From: an uncultured Flavobacteriaceae bacterium
GTDB lineage: Bacteria; Bacteroidota; Bacteroidia; Flavobacteriales; Flavobacteriaceae
Direction: 5' to 3'
NCBI GenBank assembly: GCA_905479415.1
Contig: CAJQMK010000042.1
Span: forward strand, 1-39,200
Length of the DNA: 39,200 nt
Part shown: in pieces, positions 26,858-35,079 of the stretch
How the letters are laid out: the number at the start of each line of letters is the position of its first letter
Position numbering within the stretch: position 1 is the first letter of the stretch
Program-made: the position numbers and the translations under genes
Notes under the pieces: generated by a model
What the model saw: the letters and a program-made list of their open reading frames with translations, nothing else
Database searches by the model: none
Told to the model about the DNA's origin: nothing

Positions 26858-27763
26858 TTATTTTAAATGTTGTTTGAAAAATTTCCAAATTTCATCACTT
26901 GCATTAATATCATTATTTCCAAAGGCTCCAGGCCAATCGTGTCCCCCACCATCAACTCGATAAAACCAAACCTCATTGTTATAACTTCCTCCCTTTTTCT
27001 TAGTCAAAGAAACAGTTGAGTAATCTGATTTATCAATATCTGGAAAATTAAAAACTTCATCTTGAACACACGCATTCAAATCAGACCAAAACTCCATTAC
27101 TTCCAGAATATGAGGAGCGCCTCCCCAACCGTAAGCAGTATTCATTGTTCCATCCCATGGAACAGTGGTGTCAGAAGTGCCTGACATTTGTAAAACAGGA
27201 ATTTTATAAGCAGGTGAGCAATTATTCCAATCTGATCCACTCATTGTTCCAGTGATTGATGCTACAGCCTTAAAAACATCCGACTTTTCACATCCTAAAG
27301 TATAGGACATAAATCCACCATTAGACATTCCTGCTGTAAACACATTGTCAATACTAGATTTAAATTCTTCTCTAATTTTAATTGCTAAAAAAGATAAAAA
27401 ATCAATATCATTTACAGTACTCATTTGCAAATTAGCGTTCCAATGAGCCTGACCGGTTGCTAACATTGATCCTTGTGGGTAGCAAATCATGAATCCGTTT
27501 TGATCTGCCACATCATTCATTTTTGAATATGCTAAAATATTGTTCATATTACTTCCAAATCCGTGAAGCATGAACAAGAGCGGGGAATTTTCAGTATAAC
27601 TTTTTGGTTTATAAATAATGTATCTCCTATTAATTCCACCATAGTTAATAGAAAATTCTTTTTGCGTCCAAGCAGGCTGAGCTATTGGTTCTAATTCATC
27701 GTCTTGATTACTGCAACCAAATAAAACAAATACAAAAAAACATAAATATATATATCTATGCAT
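26858..27763 (-). CDS. CE1/PHB-depolymerase-type esterase lipoprotein
   Basis: A 301-residue lipoprotein (lipobox ends at Cys17, VLFGC) of the LpqC/polyhydroxybutyrate depolymerase-like esterase family, which includes feruloyl and acetylxylan esterases of CE1. The oxyanion stretch is FMLHGFGSNMNN, the nucleophile elbow AGMSNGG has Ser147, and SGTSDTTVPWDG and GGGHDWPG hold the likely Asp and His. It is the last gene of a five-gene minus-strand operon, one base after an oxidoreductase gene. Action on esterified glycan side chains is the likely role. Confidence 0.87.
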   Translation of the reverse strand: MHRYIYLCFFVFVLFGCSNQDDELEPIAQPAWTQKEFSINYGGINRRYIIYKPKSYTENSPLLFMLHGFGSNMNNILAYSKMNDVADQNGFMICYPQGSMLATGQAHWNANLQMSTVNDIDFLSFLAIKIREEFKSSIDNVFTAGMSNGGFMSYTLGCEKSDVFKAVASITGTMSGSDWNNCSPAYKIPVLQMSGTSDTTVPWDGTMNTAYGWGGAPHILEVMEFWSDLNACVQDEVFNFPDIDKSDYSTVSLTKKKGGSYNNEVWFYRVDGGGHDWPGAFGNNDINASDEIWKFFKQHLK

Positions 27764-27764
27764 A

Positions 27765-29081
27765 TTAAATTACTTTAGTTTCACCAGGCTTTGGAATGGT
27801 ATATCTACCATTACTATCAGGAAGTGTTGGTGGATTAGAATTCCAGCTTAAATCATTAGGAACAAGAACTTGTTGAGAATTTAATGCCTGTTCCCATGTT
27901 ATTTCTTTTCCTGTGTAGGTTGCCATTCTACCCATAATAGCAGTTAAAGTTGATTTTGCACCATATTCTGCATTATTAATTACACCTCCAGATCTAATAG
28001 ATTCAAATAATCTATCATGTTCGATTTGGTATGGACTTTTATCATTTGAGGGATCATGCTTAAACACATCATTACCATTATGATCAATAATTTTACAATA
28101 ATCACCAGATGTAACTAAATTGGCTTTCGTTCCCTGAAATGCTTCGCTTACGTCATATTTTGTTCCTGGTTGATGACGACATTGACTAGAAACTATTGCT
28201 CCACTTGGATATTTAAATTCAACAAAATGATGATCAAATATTTCTCCATGATCGATTCCTTTTCTTACTTCTCTTCCTCCCATTCCACTAGCAGATTTTG
28301 GATATTCGCCTATAAACCAATTAGCAACATCAATATTATGAATATGTTGTTCTAGTATATGATCTCCGCATAGCCAATTAAAATAATACCAATTTCTCAT
28401 CTGATATTCCATTTCTGTTTGACCTTTTACTCTTTTTCTTACCCAAACTCCAGCACTGTTCCAATAAACTTGACCAGAAACAATTTTTCCAATATCACCA
28501 TTATTAATAAGTTTAAGAGTTGAATTATAACTGTTTTGATACCTTCTTTGAAGACCAACCACTACGTTTAATTTTTTTTTCTTTGCAATTTTTGCAGATT
28601 CAAGAACTTGTCTAACTCCATTAGCATCTGTTGCAACAGGTTTTTCCATAAAAACATGTTTATCATTGTCAATTGCATATTTAAAATGAAGTGGTCTAAA
28701 ACCAGGGGGTGTAGCCAAGATTACTACATCTGCCATATCGATAACTTTTTGATATGAGTTAAATCCTACATGTCTGTTTTTTTCTTTCACTTTCACACTT
28801 CTTTCACCATTAAGTTCCTCTGAAATAGCTTTTAAACTTGATTCTAATCTGTCTTCAAAAGCATCAGCCATTGCTACTAATTCAACATCCTTATCAGCTC
28901 TAAGAGCTTGAACTGCAGCTCCAGTTCCTCTACCACCACAACCAACTAAGGCAAGTTTTAATTTTTTATTATTAGAACTATTTGCCATAGCCTCTAACGA
29001 AAATGTTGAAGACAATAATACACCACCAGTTAAAGCGGTAGACTTAACGAAAGATCTTCTAGAAAATTGTTTTTTACTCAT
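27765..29081 (-). CDS. Gfo/Idh/MocA oxidoreductase with Tat signal (EKP type)
   Basis: A 438-residue NAD(P)-dependent sugar oxidoreductase. The N terminus FSRRSFVKSTALTGGVLLSS is a twin-arginine signal. The Rossmann motif is LALVGCGGRGTG at 43-54 and the classical EKP motif, with the catalytic Lys147, is at 146-148. Family members oxidise or reduce ring hydroxyls of sugars with a tightly bound cofactor, which allows work in the periplasm. It differs from the other two copies in this window, which carry CQKP. It follows the isomerase gene by seven bases in the operon. A role in making 3-keto sugars for DUF1080 is inferred. Confidence 0.9.
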   Translation of the reverse strand: MSKKQFSRRSFVKSTALTGGVLLSSTFSLEAMANSSNNKKLKLALVGCGGRGTGAAVQALRADKDVELVAMADAFEDRLESSLKAISEELNGERSVKVKEKNRHVGFNSYQKVIDMADVVILATPPGFRPLHFKYAIDNDKHVFMEKPVATDANGVRQVLESAKIAKKKKLNVVVGLQRRYQNSYNSTLKLINNGDIGKIVSGQVYWNSAGVWVRKRVKGQTEMEYQMRNWYYFNWLCGDHILEQHIHNIDVANWFIGEYPKSASGMGGREVRKGIDHGEIFDHHFVEFKYPSGAIVSSQCRHQPGTKYDVSEAFQGTKANLVTSGDYCKIIDHNGNDVFKHDPSNDKSPYQIEHDRLFESIRSGGVINNAEYGAKSTLTAIMGRMATYTGKEITWEQALNSQQVLVPNDLSWNSNPPTLPDSNGRYTIPKPGETKVI

Positions 29082-29088
29082 TGTTGAT

Positions 29089-30003
29089 TTATTTAAAGTT
29101 ATCTACTTTTTTATATGAATTTATAAGTTTTAATTCTCCCTCTAATCCTTTAAGAGAATTACCGTGCTCCATGCCTAACACTCCATTAAATCCTTTGTCA
29201 TAAATATATTTAAAAATATTTTTATAATTTATCTCACCAGTTGTTGGCTCATTTCTTCCAGGGTTATCTCCAATCTGAAAGTAGGCTATTTCATTCCAAG
29301 ATGCTTCAATGTTTGGAATTAAATTACCTTCTTGTATTTGTTGATGATAAATATCAAAAAGGATTTTACAAGATTTTGAATTTACTGCCTTACAAATTTG
29401 AAAAGCTTGAGGACTTTCTGTTAAAAACAAACCAGGATGATCTCTAAAATTCAAAGGTTCTAAAACCATTGTTAAGTCGTGTTTTTCTAAAATTTCAGAG
29501 GCTTGTTTTAAAGTTTCTATAACATTTTGAGTTTGATAATTCATGTCTTTTCTTAAATCCAGATGTCCAGGAACTACAGTCATCCATTTTGCATTTACTC
29601 TTTTCGCAACTTCAACAGAGGTTGAAATATCATTTAAAAATTCACTTCGTTTGTTTAAGTCACCACTTGCTAGATTGGGTTCATTCCAATATATTTTATG
29701 AGCAACAAAAACACCCATTTTTATATTATAATTCGATAAAAAGTTTCCAATTTTTTCTTGAGTTTTAGCATCTCTATTTTTCATTCCATTATCCTCAAAT
29801 GCTTTAAATCCTTGATCTTTAATAAATTCTAATTGATTAAAAATATCTGATCCAGCATGGTTTTTAAACATTCCAAAATGTGGAGCGTAATTTAAATTAT
29901 AAACATGATTTGGGTTAGAATTATTATTAGAAAATAGTGGGTTGACTGCCATTAAACTAGCAGCTGTAAGGGTTGAATTTTGTATAAAATTTCTTCTTTT
30001 CAT
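29089..30003 (-). CDS. Hydroxypyruvate isomerase-like TIM-barrel protein, exported
   Basis: A 304-residue xylose-isomerase-like TIM barrel. The mature part matches hydroxypyruvate isomerase: VLEPLN with metal ligand Glu182, LFDIYHQQI with Asp217 and His220, QIGDNPGRNEPTTGEINY at 243-260, and a final metal Glu280 in GMEHG. The family signature here is GDxPGRxEPGTGEINY with Thr for the second Gly. The N terminus MKRRNFIQNSTLTAASLMAV looks like a twin-arginine signal, unusual for a cytoplasmic-type isomerase. Lying between two exported oxidoreductase-pathway genes, it may isomerise or epimerise a keto sugar rather than hydroxypyruvate. Confidence 0.85.
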   Translation of the reverse strand: MKRRNFIQNSTLTAASLMAVNPLFSNNNSNPNHVYNLNYAPHFGMFKNHAGSDIFNQLEFIKDQGFKAFEDNGMKNRDAKTQEKIGNFLSNYNIKMGVFVAHKIYWNEPNLASGDLNKRSEFLNDISTSVEVAKRVNAKWMTVVPGHLDLRKDMNYQTQNVIETLKQASEILEKHDLTMVLEPLNFRDHPGLFLTESPQAFQICKAVNSKSCKILFDIYHQQIQEGNLIPNIEASWNEIAYFQIGDNPGRNEPTTGEINYKNIFKYIYDKGFNGVLGMEHGNSLKGLEGELKLINSYKKVDNFK

Positions 30004-30012
30004 AATGTTATA

Positions 30013-30978
30013 TTAATTATTCCAGTATTCGTTTTGTTCTTCAATAGTTGGTGTTATGTACGGTCTTACGACTCTGAATCCAACAAACTGTGCGTCAGTA
30101 TGCCACCATTTACTTCTTGGAATTTGAGGATCTTGTTTTTTCCATTGTTTTGAAGATGCTTGTCTAGACGCACTTCTTAACCTGTAATAAGAACTTTTCC
30201 ATGAACCTCCCCTCACTACTCTTGGATATAATTTTATTGGCTTAACGATTGGGTTTTTACTTATACTTTGTGATGCTTTTAAATACGTTGTAGTATTGTA
30301 CGCGTCTAAAGTCCACTCAGAAACATTTCCATGCATGTCATGTAATCCCCAATTATTTGGTAGCTTTTGACCAACTTTATGATATTTATTACTACTATTA
30401 TCTTTAAACCATGCGTATTTATTTAATTCTTTAGGATCATCTCCAAATGAATAAGCTTCTTCAGATCCTGCTCGACAGGCATATTCCCATTCAGCTTCAG
30501 TTGGTAGTCTATAGAAGTTTCCTGTAATTGCCGAAAGCCACTGACAGAATTTTTTAGCAGCCAATTGAGTCATTGATATTGCGGGAAATCCATCTGTACC
30601 CATTCCAAAACTCATTTCTACGTATGGTGTTGTTGCACCTGAAACTGCATCAATATCGATATTTACTTCGTTTTTAGAATTAAATGCTGGCTGAAGTTCA
30701 TCCAAATTACGACTCATAAATAAATTATATAAATCCCAAGTTGTTTCATATTTAGCCATCCAAAACGAATCTACTTGTACCTTATGAACAGGACCTTCAT
30801 CGGCTAATCTGTTTTTTTCATTTAATGGGCTACCCATTAAAAATTGACCGCCAACAATAGGACTCAACTCAAGACCATAGTTAGTGTTTAAAATATATTG
30901 ATTGTATTCATTAAATTTTTCTTGGCTTAAAGAAAAGCTAAAAGAAAAACAAACTAAAATATAAATCAATTTCATCAC
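30013..30978 (-). CDS. SUMF1-fold protein lacking FGE cysteines
   Basis: A 321-residue exported protein (signal peptide to about residue 18) with the formylglycine-generating-enzyme fold: VGGQFLMGSPLNEKNRLADE at the start, KYETTWDLYNLFM, RLPTEAEWEYACRAG and VVRGGSW near the end. The segment that holds the two catalytic cysteines in true FGE reads RGGSWKSSYYRLRSASR here, with no cysteine, so it should not activate sulfatases. Related proteins bind ligands, modify proteins or act as iron-dependent oxidases such as EgtB-like enzymes. It lies between two pathway genes (gaps 33 and 9 bases), so it probably has a structural or catalytic part in the same process. Confidence 0.85.
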   Translation of the reverse strand: MMKLIYILVCFSFSFSLSQEKFNEYNQYILNTNYGLELSPIVGGQFLMGSPLNEKNRLADEGPVHKVQVDSFWMAKYETTWDLYNLFMSRNLDELQPAFNSKNEVNIDIDAVSGATTPYVEMSFGMGTDGFPAISMTQLAAKKFCQWLSAITGNFYRLPTEAEWEYACRAGSEEAYSFGDDPKELNKYAWFKDNSSNKYHKVGQKLPNNWGLHDMHGNVSEWTLDAYNTTTYLKASQSISKNPIVKPIKLYPRVVRGGSWKSSYYRLRSASRQASSKQWKKQDPQIPRSKWWHTDAQFVGFRVVRPYITPTIEEQNEYWNN

Positions 30979-31011
30979 CTTAAAGTAATGAAAAAAAGAA
31001 AGTCTTACAAT

Positions 31012-32358
31012 TTAAAATTCTCTGTATGGACTATCAAGGAATTTATTTGCCTCTTCTTCTTTAAATTTGGCTAGTTTATTATCCCAATGTAAAGTTTTAC
31101 CGGGGAATCTTCCGGCTATTACACCCAATAAAATTGTTTCAGTTAAACGTGCAGAATATGAAAAAGGAGCAGTACAATTATCTTTTCCAAGACAAGCGTC
31201 AACAAATTGGTGATAATGTAAATATGACTCACCTCCATAATCTCTAACTGGTTGATTTGTTATTTTTCCAGAACTTTCTAATTCAGCAAGATCTAATTCC
31301 ACATATTTTCCATCAACAATTAATTTAGGTAATTCCATAAAGTGCGGAAGTAATAATCTTCCTTTTTCTCCAACAAACATAGCGCCTTGCAAAGGCAGTT
31401 TATCTTTGTTCGGTAATTTTAAATCTTTATTATTTTTTGGTGCTCCAGAACCGTCTTGCCATATCCATTTTAGTTTTTCTGAAGTATATTTTGTTCCAGG
31501 AAATTCATATGTTACTTGGTTATGTTCAGGGAAACCAAATCCATTTGGCTTTCTACACTTATTTTTTATTGTTAATGGCACGTCAAGTTCAAGGGCGTTG
31601 TAGGGAGTATCAAAAATATGAACGCCCATATCTCCAAGTGTTCCACATCCATAATCTACAATTTTTCTCCAATTACCAGGATGATAAATTTTGTCTTTAT
31701 AGTCTCTGTATGACGCTGTACCTAGCCAAAGATTCCAGTCTAAATTATCGGGAATTGAATCAGATCCGTTTGGTACTGGGCCATCATATCCCCAATTTTT
31801 TGGAGACCAGGCTCTAACTGTACTGACTTTACCAATAATTCCAGATTGAATCAATAAAGTAGCTAATTTATAATCATAAAAAGAATGTACCTGAATACCC
31901 ATTTGGGTTATTAGGTTTTTATCTTTTGCCATTTTTCGCATTGCTCTAGCTTCACTTACATGATGAGTTAATGGTTTCTGACAATAAACAGATTTATTTA
32001 GTTCCATTGCCATCATCGATACAGGAGCATGTGTATGGTCTGGTGTAGAGACCATAACAGCATCAATCAAATCACTTATTTCAGAAAACATAATTCTATA
32101 ATCCTTATAGACTTTAGCTTTTGGATGTAGCTTACTAGCTGCTTCCAAAGCATTTGAATCTACGTCACAAAGCGCTACAACTTCCACAGATTTGTGTGAG
32201 GACATGTCTTTTAAATCTGCTGCTCCCATTCCGCCAACTCCTACATGAGCTAATCTCAAAATTTGATTATTATTTGATGCCCAAATTGATGTTGGCAATA
32301 CACTCAATGACGCCAAAGCAGCTGATGATTTAATAAAATTTCTTCTGTTATTTTTCAT
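31012..32358 (-). CDS. Gfo/Idh/MocA oxidoreductase with Tat signal (CQKP type)
   Basis: A 448-residue exported sugar oxidoreductase that heads the five-gene minus-strand operon. The twin-arginine signal is NNRRNFIKSSAALASLSVL. Rossmann motif: LAHVGVGGMGAADL at 36-49. The usual EKP is CQKP at 126-129, keeping the catalytic Lys, and STPDHTH at 104-110 is typical of this large Bacteroidota/Planctomycetes subgroup. A C-terminal SYLHYHQFVDACLGKDN and SARLTETILLGVIAGRFPGK are shared with the copy at 32532-33893. It presumably oxidises a glycoside at a ring hydroxyl in the periplasm; the electron acceptor is unknown. Confidence 0.9.
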   Translation of the reverse strand: MKNNRRNFIKSSAALASLSVLPTSIWASNNNQILRLAHVGVGGMGAADLKDMSSHKSVEVVALCDVDSNALEAASKLHPKAKVYKDYRIMFSEISDLIDAVMVSTPDHTHAPVSMMAMELNKSVYCQKPLTHHVSEARAMRKMAKDKNLITQMGIQVHSFYDYKLATLLIQSGIIGKVSTVRAWSPKNWGYDGPVPNGSDSIPDNLDWNLWLGTASYRDYKDKIYHPGNWRKIVDYGCGTLGDMGVHIFDTPYNALELDVPLTIKNKCRKPNGFGFPEHNQVTYEFPGTKYTSEKLKWIWQDGSGAPKNNKDLKLPNKDKLPLQGAMFVGEKGRLLLPHFMELPKLIVDGKYVELDLAELESSGKITNQPVRDYGGESYLHYHQFVDACLGKDNCTAPFSYSARLTETILLGVIAGRFPGKTLHWDNKLAKFKEEEANKFLDSPYREF

Positions 32359-32482
32359 AGTAATTATATTACGAATTAAAATTAATTAAAAAAAATAGAT
32401 TTTTTTTTTTTTAAAGATCAAAGTCTTATTACTTGGGATTAAAAACAATTAATTTAATATTAGATTAATAATTAAGATCTAA

Positions 32483-32513
32483 TTTGTTTTGATAATTTAT
32501 ATCAACTAAATTT
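32483..32513 (+). promoter_or_regulatory. Possible promoter for the 32532 oxidoreductase gene
   Basis: A TTG at 32483-32485 is followed after 20 bases by TAAATTTA at 32506-32513, close to the consensus TTG-N17-23-TAnnTTTG with the last base changed. The start codon is 18 bases downstream. The rest of the 173-base divergent gap is A/T-rich with a run of about 13 T near 32400-32412. Confidence 0.35.
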
Positions 32514-32531
32514 AGATAAAAAGACAATAAT

Positions 32532-33893
32532 ATGATTAAAAAAGATAATTCCAGAAGAGGGTTTTTAAAAAAATCAATTATTATTCCACCACTGTTTATA
32601 GTACCAAGACATGTTCTTGGTGGTAAAGGATATATATCTCCTAGTGATAAACTTAATATAGCTGCCGTTGGAGTAAGAAAATGGGGAATGGGATCTAACA
32701 ACCTACATCAATGTAGAAATGAAAACATAGTAGCTTTGTGTGATGTTGATTTTAATCATTCTAAACCAACTTTTGATAAATATCCTAAAGCTAAAGTCTA
32801 TAAAGATTACAGAGTGATGCTAGATAAGCAAAAGGATATAGACGCTGTTATTGTTGCAACACCAGACCATAATCATGCTGTTATTACAATGAAAGCTATT
32901 AAAATGAGTAAACATGTTTATTGTCAAAAACCATTAACTCATACAGTTTACGAAGCTCGAGAAATCACAAAAGCTGCAAAAAAATATAATGTCCAAACAC
33001 AAATGGGTAATCAAGGAAGGTCCTCTGATGAGATTAGAAAACTCAAAGAATGGATTGATGACGATGCAATCGGTCCAGTTAGAGAATTGTATGCTTGGAC
33101 GGATAGACCTATCGGGGGAAATGCTTGGGATACTTTTGCAGTTAAGGCAAAATCTAAAGAAAAACCTCCAATTCCTGAAGGTTTAGATTGGGATTTATGG
33201 TTAGGACCTGCTCAGTATAGAGACTATCATCCAGATTATCATCCGCTTTCTTGGAGAGCTTGGATTGATTTTGGAACAGGTTCAATGGGAGACATGGGTT
33301 GCCACATTTTAGACCCTGCTTTTTATGCTCTGGAACTAGGCGCTCCTAGTGAAATTCAGGCAACATCAACTCATTATATTCCAGAAATCGAGTCTCAAAC
33401 CTATCCTTCAGCTTCTATTGTAAGAATGAAATTCCCAAAAAGAGGTAAACATCCAGAATTAAATCTAACCTGGTCAGATGGAAGAATTCAACCTTCAATT
33501 CCTGACGAATTTAAGAGCGGAGAACAATTCACTTTAAGTGGAGCAATGTTTGTCGGAGATCAAGGGAAAATAACTCACGACTCTCACGGAGCTAGTGGTG
33601 TTAAAATTATTCCCGAAGAAAAAATGTTAAACTACAAACAACCCTCTCCATATATAAAAAGAGTAGATACTACCCATGAAGGAGATTGGATTAGAGCCTG
33701 TAAAGATGGAATACCTGCAAGTTCATCTTTTGACTATGGAGGTCCTTTAACAGAAATGGCATTACTTGGTATGATTGCAATTCGCTTAAAAAATCAGAAA
33801 CTTGAATGGAATTCTAAAGAATTTAAATTTAAAAATAATGAACAAGCAAATGCATTACTACATAAAACTTATAGAAAAGGGTGGAGCTTGTAA
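32532..33893 (+). CDS. Gfo/Idh/MocA oxidoreductase with Tat-like signal (CQKP type)
   Basis: A 453-residue paralogue of the product at 31012-32358, transcribed divergently from it. A twin-arginine-like signal NSRRGFLKKSIIIPPLFIV is present. The Rossmann segment is LNIAAVGVRKWGMGSNNL, with the usual GxGxxG altered to GVRKWG. ATPDHNH is at 109-115 and CQKP at 131-134. The C terminus (YGGPLTEMALLGMIAIRLKN) matches the paralogue. The altered glycine loop may change cofactor binding. Likely another oxidation step on a glycoside or a related substrate. Confidence 0.9.
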   Translation: MIKKDNSRRGFLKKSIIIPPLFIVPRHVLGGKGYISPSDKLNIAAVGVRKWGMGSNNLHQCRNENIVALCDVDFNHSKPTFDKYPKAKVYKDYRVMLDKQKDIDAVIVATPDHNHAVITMKAIKMSKHVYCQKPLTHTVYEAREITKAAKKYNVQTQMGNQGRSSDEIRKLKEWIDDDAIGPVRELYAWTDRPIGGNAWDTFAVKAKSKEKPPIPEGLDWDLWLGPAQYRDYHPDYHPLSWRAWIDFGTGSMGDMGCHILDPAFYALELGAPSEIQATSTHYIPEIESQTYPSASIVRMKFPKRGKHPELNLTWSDGRIQPSIPDEFKSGEQFTLSGAMFVGDQGKITHDSHGASGVKIIPEEKMLNYKQPSPYIKRVDTTHEGDWIRACKDGIPASSSFDYGGPLTEMALLGMIAIRLKNQKLEWNSKEFKFKNNEQANALLHKTYRKGWSL

Positions 33894-33951
33894 TTAACTT
33901 TGTCTTTTTTGCACAATATTTGATCTCAATGGTTAATAAATAGATCTTAGG

Positions 33952-35079
33952 TTGTTTAAATTAAAAATATTATTCTTTTTTATATATCTAGTTTCCTGTA
34001 CCAAGGAACCTGTACTGTACCAAGTTGATTTTGTAACTCAGCCGGTTAATGGAGGTTCTATTAATTTAAATTCAAATAATTATAATGAAGGTGAGATTTT
34101 AAAGCTCGAAGCTATTCCGTCTGAGAATTACAGTTTTGATTTCTGGTCTGGGGATCTCAACAGTAATAATTCTTTAATTGATTTAGTTGTTGATTCTGAT
34201 AAAACTGTATTTGCTAATTTTTCCAAAAAAAGATTTGAAGTAAATATAACCATTGAAGGTCAAGGGAAAGTCTCTAAAAGATTAATTAAAAGCGGTTCAA
34301 AAAACGATTATAGCTACGGAAGTATTTTAGAAATTTTAGCTTCTCCAGATAATGGATGGACTTTTGTTAAATGGCAAGGAGATATTGAAAATAATACCAC
34401 AAATCCTGTTCATATTAATATTGACGGTCAAAAAAATATTACTGCAATATTTAAAAAAAATTACATTGGAAAAAATACTTCTAAATTTTTAGCTCTTGGT
34501 GATAGTTACACAATCGGCCAATCGGTAGAGGTCAATCAAAGATGGCCTGTACAATTTTTAAAAGAGTTAAAATCCAGTACAAACGCTATAGATACACTTC
34601 AAATTATAGCTCAAACTGGATGGAGAGTTGATCAGTTAAAAGAAGCCATGAATAATTCTGATCTTCAACCACCTTACGGACTTGTTTCACTATTAATTGG
34701 AGTTAACAATCAATTTCAGGGTCAAGATGCTGTTGGATTCAGACCTGAATTTATTGAAATACTAGAAAAATCTTTAAAACTTGTTGAAAACAGAACAGAA
34801 AGATTATTTGTAATTTCTATTCCAGATTGGGGATCGAGCCCATATGGTGCTTCATTAAACAGAGAAAAAATTTCTAAAGAAATTGATGATTTTAATTCAG
34901 TTTTAAAGGAAGAGTCAGAAAAAAGAGGAATTAGATATTTTAATATAACAACAATTTCAAGAAGAGCTCTTACTGATAATTCATTAATCGCAAGTGACAG
35001 ATTACATCCAAGTGGAAAGATGTATAAACTATGGGTAGATAAAATGATCCCTGTTATATCTAAAGTTAATTTTGATTAG
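33952..35079 (+). CDS. SGNH hydrolase lipoprotein with two InlB-type repeats
   Basis: A 375-residue lipoprotein (lipobox ends at Cys16, YLVSC). Residues about 22-92 and 95-170 are two Listeria-Bacteroides (InlB B) repeats, recognisable by the repeated PxNGGSI/EGEILKLEAIP pattern and the FWSGD/KWQGD motifs followed by FANF/TAIFKK. An SGNH esterase domain follows: LGDSYTIG with Ser185, LIGVNNQFQG, and SDRLHPSG with the catalytic Asp and His. The start is a TTG; an in-frame stop lies five codons upstream and no ATG or GTG precedes the signal peptide. The repeats probably bind glycan or cell wall. It starts 58 bases after the oxidoreductase gene. Confidence 0.85.
   Translation: MFKLKILFFFIYLVSCTKEPVLYQVDFVTQPVNGGSINLNSNNYNEGEILKLEAIPSENYSFDFWSGDLNSNNSLIDLVVDSDKTVFANFSKKRFEVNITIEGQGKVSKRLIKSGSKNDYSYGSILEILASPDNGWTFVKWQGDIENNTTNPVHINIDGQKNITAIFKKNYIGKNTSKFLALGDSYTIGQSVEVNQRWPVQFLKELKSSTNAIDTLQIIAQTGWRVDQLKEAMNNSDLQPPYGLVSLLIGVNNQFQGQDAVGFRPEFIEILEKSLKLVENRTERLFVISIPDWGSSPYGASLNREKISKEIDDFNSVLKEESEKRGIRYFNITTISRRALTDNSLIASDRLHPSGKMYKLWVDKMIPVISKVNFD

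Noticed and set aside
31437-31817. A 126-codon open frame on the plus strand, antisense to the 31012 oxidoreductase gene
   Set aside because: The minus-strand frame encodes a complete, conserved oxidoreductase. The antisense frame has no recognisable family and is best explained as a shadow of the coding strand.
32400-32412. Run of about 13 T in the divergent gap before the 31012 and 32532 genes
   Set aside because: No stem precedes it on either strand, so it is not a terminator. It may affect promoter shape but nothing supports a specific role.
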